Shown here: positions 59,263 to 64,000 of the stretch, one piece after another
Position numbering within the stretch: position 1 is the first letter of the stretch
Layout of the letters: every line of letters starts with the position of its first letter
Source: Spongilla lacustris
Lineage: Eukaryota; Porifera; Demospongiae; Spongillida; Spongillidae
Length of the DNA: 64,000 nt
Direction of reading: 5' to 3'
Assembly (NCBI GenBank): GCA_949361645.1
Contig: OX442416.1
Coordinates: 8,252,362 to 8,316,361, forward strand
Notes under the pieces: model-generated
What the model was told of the DNA's origin: nothing
The model's database searches: none
What the model saw: the letters and a program-made list of their open reading frames with translations, nothing else
Translations under genes and position numbers: made by a program

Positions 59263-60295
59263 TGTGCTAGCTATCCCCCTCTCCTTCCCTTCTGTCTCAT
59301 CTTCTCTTCTCTCCTACCCTTCCTCTCCATTCTCTTCTCCCTTCTCCTCATCTCCCCCTCTCCCCCTTCTCTTCTCAACCCTATCTCTCCTCTCCCCTTC
59401 CCTCCTCTCCCCCTTCCCTCCTCTCCCCCTTCCCTCCTCTCCCCCTTCCCTCCTCTCTCCTCTCCCCCTTCCCTCCTCTCCTCTCCACCTTCCTTCCTCT
59501 CTCCTCTCCCCCTTCCCTCCTCTCCCCTCTCCCCCTTCCATCTTCTCCCCTCTCCCCCTTCCCTCCTCTCTCCTCCTTCCCTCCTCTCTCCTCCCCTTCC
59601 CTTCCCTTCCCTCCTCTCTCCTCTCCCCCTTCCCTCCTCTCTCCTCTCCCCCTTCCCTCCTCTCTCCTCTCCCCCTTCCCTCCTCTCTCCTCTCCCCCTT
59701 CCCTCCTTCCCCTCTCCCCCTTCCCTCCTCTCTCCTCTCCCCCTTCCCTCCTCTCTCCTCTCCCCCTCCCTCCTCTCTCCTCTCCCCCTTCCCTCCTCTC
59801 TCCTTTCCCTCCTCTCCCCTTCCCTCCTCTCCCCCTTCTCTCCTCTCTCCCTTCCCTCCTTTCCCCCTTCCCTCCTCTCCCCCTTCCCTCCTCTCCCCCT
59901 TCCCTCCTCTCCCCCTTCCCTCCTCTCCCCCTTCCCTCCTCTCTCCTCTTCCCCTTCCCTCCTCTACCCTTCCCTCCTCTCCCCCTTCCCTCCTCTCTCC
60001 TTTCCCCTTTTCCTCCTCTTCCCTTCCCTCCTCCTCTCCCCCTTCTGTCCTCTCCCACTTCCCTCCTCTCCCCTTCCCTCCTCCTCCTCTCCCCCTTCCC
60101 TCTTCTCCCCCTTCCCTCCTCTCCCCCTTCCCTCCTCTCTTCTCTCCCCATTCCTCTCTCCTCTCTCCTCTCCCCTTCCCTCCTCTCTCCTCTCCCCCTT
60201 CCCTCCTCTCTCCTCATCCCCTTTTCTCCTCTCTCTTCACCCCATTCCCTCCTCTCTCTTCCCCTCCTCCATCCCTCCTTTCTTCATTCCCTTCT
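59263..60295 (+). repeat. ~1-kb polypyrimidine (CCCTTCCCTCCTCTC)n tract
   Basis: Almost pure C/T over about 1 kb, built on CTCCCCCTTCCCTCCTCT with variable CTCT insertions. A 351-codon Ser/Pro/Leu frame (plus) and a 278-codon Arg/Gly/Glu frame (minus) are open throughout only because the repeat lacks stops. Confidence 0.95.
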
Positions 60296-60530
60296 AAAAG
60301 ACGAGCGGAACACGTCTGAAAGTGAGAGCTAGTAGCCCTATTAAAAGAACGACCTTTAAGTTTAGTCGGGCCAGCCCAACTACTTCAAATTTTAGCAAAG
60401 CAAAAGCACGTGCTTGTTTATTGTATGAAGAGGATCAGTATTCAAAATAAAAGGCAGGCAATCTGGTAAGCATCTTTTGTGTGAATGGCGAATTGCTCTG
60501 TTCATATACATGTACTCACATCAAGGACAG

Positions 60531-60846
60531 ACATTTATGGCGATTATTCCTGATGCCTTCACTACTGGCTTTGAAGAACGTATGAGTACCTTCAGTCAAG
60601 AGGTGAGGGCTTTGAATCCTGTGAGGATAGTTGTGATGGAGATTCGGGTTGGGGCTACATGTATGTCAGTTTAGGATGTTTTGGTTGGAGCCATGGGAAG
60701 GGCATTTATGGTTTGAGCTCACATTATATTTTGTGACTTCACTACTAATTCTTCCTTTCCTACGCTACTACTTTCTTTAGGGATCCCCTCATCTTCCAGT
60801 CACATACCAGTTCAGAGACATTAACTGTTTAAAGGAAATTGTTTGA
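60531..60846 (+). CDS. 3' end of an unrecognised gene (two exons)
   Basis: Exon 60531-60602 (acceptor AAGGACAG, donor GTGAGG) gives 24 codons in phase 0: FMAIIPDAFTTGFEERMSTF-SQE. Exon 60781-60846 (acceptor TTCTTTAG) continues in phase with GSPHLPVTYQFRDINCLKEI and a TGA stop. Good splice signals, matching phases and natural composition support a real gene end. I do not recognise the family, and upstream exons were not found across the CT tract. Confidence 0.4.
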
Positions 60847-61026
60847 TTGTAATGTGATTTAATGATGATAGCAAGTGAGCAGAACAAACTGTCCTATTGT
60901 ACATACTGCTGTGATGTATGTGATGCAATGGGTTGTATTCCAAGATTCCCCTTCCTTCTACGTTTGTGCTCCTGCATGCAATGTATAAGTACACGTCGGA
61001 ACCCGCTGGGGAAAAAAAAGGAGTGA

Positions 61027-61333
61027 AACAAGATATAAAAATTAAATTAAAATAAAATTGGTGATGTAGGATTTGTATAGATAGCAATTGAGTAAAAAGT
61101 AAGGAAACAAGGAATTACGGATATTATGCATTCATTAAATTATAAATATTACAGACCTACATTATTTAGCAAATCTACCTGCCTGAAAGTCTGCTAAATG
61201 TAGGTATGTAATATTTATAATTTAATGAATGCATAATATCCGTAATTCCTTGTTTCCTTACTTTTTACTCAATTGCTATCTATACAAATCCTACATCACC
61301 AATTTTATTTTAATTAAATTTTTATATCTTGTT
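61027..61333. repeat. 307-bp near-perfect palindrome (fold-back element)
   Basis: Left arm begins AACAAGATATAAAAATTAAA. The right arm is its inverted complement, ending ATATCTTGTT. Arms of about 140 bp differ at only a few positions and a short loop lies near 61175-61187. No clear target duplication is visible. Part of the arm (AGTAAGGAAACAAG-GATTAC) also occurs near 39273. Confidence 0.9.
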
Positions 61334-61539
61334 AATTTACAATTATAATGGGACTTCTATACAGAGCGACGAACAATGACAACTGTCTACACCAAATTGT
61401 ATCGCTATATTGGGGATCGACTGAAGGGACGGGTTGGTAGATAAATAAACTGGGTTCGAACTATAGCTATATAATTATCTCTGAGAACCCCTGCAAAAAG
61501 AAAAAAAGAAAAGAAAAAAAAAACAATAACAATTGCTGC

Positions 61540-61650
61540 CTTTAGTGCGCGCATGCGCAGTTATCGTTACTATTTCATGCATACTCAGAGAAACTCGAAA
61601 CGTACGTCCGCCGGCGGTCGTGGCTGCTCCAGTCGTTCCTGTACAACTTG
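61540..61650 (+). promoter_or_regulatory. Probable promoter with NRF1-like GCGCATGCGC and possible first exon
   Basis: GCGCGCATGCGCAG at about 61548 resembles an NRF1 site, in a CpG-rich setting. 20-30 bp downstream an ATG (61577) opens 24 codons (MHTQRNSKRTSAGGRGCSSR...) before a perfect donor GTAAGTAG. Direct joining to the exon at 62535 would give a stop, so at least one intervening exon would be needed if they are one gene. Confidence 0.35.
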
Positions 61651-62534
61651 TAAGTAGTACAGCTACGGCGAAAACCTCTCGTACACGTGTGCTTCAGGTA
61701 ACATGATGGGTACACGGTGCGTTGGCAGGTAAGGACCCCATTTCTATGGGAACTTTTTTTATTATTATGCATAATACAGGGCATAATGGACGCGGTGGAT
61801 AAAAGTTTCTGGCGCATGCAGGCGACATGCTACGTAAAGCATTTGCTTTGACGCCGTGCCCATGGTAAGTCAGCATTAGCTAGGTCGTTATCCTCGAGTC
61901 ACGGTTGTATGCGTGCACGTGCCCAGCTCTTCCGTGCATTTCCACTCTCCATTGTATGTAAAGTTACTGTTGGCTGTACATGTGCAAGTGGTGTTGTGGT
62001 GGTGGTGGCTGCGGTATGCAAGGCCAAATGCAATATAAATCATACCGATTTATTTAGCGTATACTTATCGTACTCAGACCTGATCCGAAGATGGCTACTG
62101 TAAACATGTCTGCACATTGCTCAAAGCGCATTGCATGTGGAGTGCGCATCAAATCAAACGTGAATAGAAAATAAAACGATAATAGTGTTACATTGTTGGG
62201 CAAATAATCAGCACCTCACTACACGTGATTATATTCACAAGGCACTGCTGCATCTACCACACAAAATAATCCAACTCGTCGGTATTATCTGATCCTGATA
62301 GTACATGTAATAATTCTAGTAGAGAAGATGTCATCTGCCTCACCTTTGCATCTCATTAATTGACAGGTGCTTAATTTCTCACACTGGCCCGCACAACCTG
62401 CATGCTGTTGTGTTGTTCATTTATGTGATGCAGACAGGCTATTTGGATGGATGTGGGGTTTTTTTTAAAGCGCCGTATTTTACTAATTAGAACCTCAGCA
62501 GCATAAAGGGATGGATGAAAGATAGCTGCATTAG

Positions 62535-62916
62535 AGCGGCAGCTCAATCACCTACCACCACAGGAGAGAAGGCTCTCAATTATGGAGGCCAACGTTGCAG
62601 AGCTCCTCAAGGGCACAGCTGCTCTCCGTAGGGGATGTGGAGAAGGTGGTGAGTATGCTCGAGGCGACAGGTTCTGCCCATGTACATCCCTCTATTCTCC
62701 ATTTTGTTCTCTTCCTCTAACTTCTCGTCTATATCCTCCTTGTATGTCCTCATGGGCCCCGTACCTTCACCCACTTGCATGTTCCCCTCCTACACCTCAG
62801 TGATGCTGATGAGATGATTGTAATCATTAAGGAGACACCTTCTGTTGTGAATCATGTGGAAGAGAGATCATTTCTGGTTCACCTCACGCAGTATATCCGA
62901 GCCCACGTCTATTAAC
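62535..62916 (+). CDS. 3' end of a second unrecognised gene (two exons)
   Basis: Exon 62535-62652 (acceptor TGCATTAG, donor GTATGC) reads RQLNHLPPQERRLSIMEANV then AELLKGTAALRRGCGE. Exon 62801-62916 (acceptor CACCTCAG) continues in phase as DADEMIVIIKETPSVVNHVE-ERSFLVHLTQYIRAHVY to a TAA. Balanced amphipathic composition and phase agreement support a real gene. The family is not recognised. The ATG at 62582 is in frame but the frame is open upstream to the acceptor, so it is probably internal. Confidence 0.5.
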
Positions 62917-64000
62917 GTATACAATGGTACCATTGTTTATGTACTCCACTGCTAAAAATGGCAGGCTGTCATGCTCTGGGTTATAGGGCTTGGGGATGAG
63001 CGTGTGTTGTGAGGGACTGGATTCTGTTATGCATGCTCCTAAATGTGCATACATGTATGTGTGTGCAAGAGTTTCAGATTTTTGATATTGGAGGATTTAG
63101 TATTTTCTATAAGTATCAATAGTCAAATGATCTGAAAATCTTAAGTGTGATTTGGGTTCCAAATATGCCTACATACATGTAGCTGAACTGCCAAACTGAT
63201 GTACATATGGTAACTTATCCATGGGATAGATTTCTGAATTAACAGTGCTGGTCTTGGTCCTGTCACCATTCCTCCAGCATCGCAGGTTGGGAGAGAGAAT
63301 CCGGGGGGTAGGGGGATGGGTTAACAGGCTGTATCTCACTTCAATGTTAGGGCAATTAAATTCGGACTCTCTTTTGCGTATACTTTTTTCTAAGATGTAC
63401 TTCATGTGTGCGGTCATCATGTCAGGAATCTCAAGACAATTTTTTTCTAGCTCTTGTATCTCGCTTTATACCTTCTGTCTCTAGCTTCGTACGCTCAGTG
63501 ACCTTAGCATTTGCATTAGCATCCTTATCTTGTGCTTCTTATTATAGCCGTCGCTATAGGCAGGAATGTCCCCTAGCTTTCATTTAGTGGTATCACATAC
63601 ATAAAATACAGATTTGAAAACAGTTGCCAAAATGTTGAGTTTTGTATTTCTTTTGCTCCGTTGGTGTGAGATGCAGTCTTTTATAAAACAATTAGACATT
63701 TTTGTGAAGGTTAGTGCACTAGTATCCATAGGTTTGGACACTTAAACCGTAAGGTCACATTCTCTTTCACCCACATAGTTATACCGGGGTGGGAGTACAT
63801 GTACTTGTTCCACTCTCCATGTCTCCTCCTCCTTTCTCTCTTGAGGGGTGTCCAGGGGGAGGGCACTTTGGGCATGTCCACCCAATAGTGTTCTCCCAAC
63901 TGGAGAAGCCTTACTCCTCCCTTTCCTTAAGCCGCAGGTCCATGGGTGGAGGGGGAGGGGGCACTTTGGGCACGTGCTCACCTCTCCCACACCATGGATC
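62917..64000. other. 3' flank; small direct duplication near the end
   Basis: No gene recognised. At 63845-63990 the phrase GGGGGAGGGCACTTTGGGCA recurs twice about 100 bp apart, as does a CACC-TCTCC context, showing a local duplication. Confidence 0.4.

Noticed and set aside
59264..60319. 351-codon Ser/Pro frame and 278-codon Arg/Gly/Glu frame
   Set aside because: Both run through a pure C/T tract that cannot contain stops in those frames. There is no other coding evidence.

Overview
The window reads as nuclear DNA of an animal, most likely a marine invertebrate. The evidence is spliced genes with GT-AG introns, many of them short, animal gene families (exportin-T, LanC-like, BEN domain), and several animal-type DNA transposon families. 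Short palindromic runs of TACATG/ACATGTAC are scattered through the window, especially its right half. A sponge would fit the short introns and the transposon content, but the sequence alone does not prove it. Gene density is low and most of the window is repeats. No rRNA, tRNA, CRISPR array or bacterial-style operon was seen.

Layout. 1-7.6 kb holds a decayed reverse-transcriptase element and a second copy of its tail. 7.8-20.5 kb is a minisatellite/satellite domain: degenerate CTGGACTGG-type repeats surround a roughly 9 kb array of ~230-bp monomers, and the array is bracketed by a ~385-bp direct repeat. 22.9-24.8 kb is a minus-strand gene for a Pro/Ser-rich protein, built from tandem copies of one small in-phase exon. 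24.8-35.8 kb is mostly empty apart from a terminal-inverted-repeat MITE. 35.9-53.8 kb contains recognisable exons of exportin-T (XPOT, the tRNA nuclear export receptor). That gene is interrupted inside exons by a 416-bp MITE and by a complete 6.3-kb DNA transposon, it shows two frame breaks, and no C-terminal half was found, so this copy looks like a pseudogene or a disrupted allele. 55.8-56.4 kb is a broken 3' end of a LanC-like gene. 59.3-60.3 kb is a 1-kb CT tract. 60.5-63 kb contains 3' ends of two unrecognised genes and a 307-bp near-perfect palindrome.

The most notable object is the transposon at 45961-52287. It has matching terminal inverted repeats (CCCTAAGAAAAAA...), subterminal AAGTCTTG-type repeats and an AT target duplication. 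Its two intact genes are divergently transcribed from a 71-bp shared promoter: an 874-residue CACTA/EnSpm-like transposase in 4 exons (minus strand) and a 501-residue BEN-domain protein in 16 exons (plus strand). Removing the element and one AT restores a 69-nt in-frame XPOT exon, which fixes the element's boundaries independently. Six consecutive exons of the BEN gene are tandem copies of one phase-0 exon. A reasonable but untested model is that the BEN protein is the element's subterminal-repeat-binding partner, analogous to TNPA of plant En/Spm.
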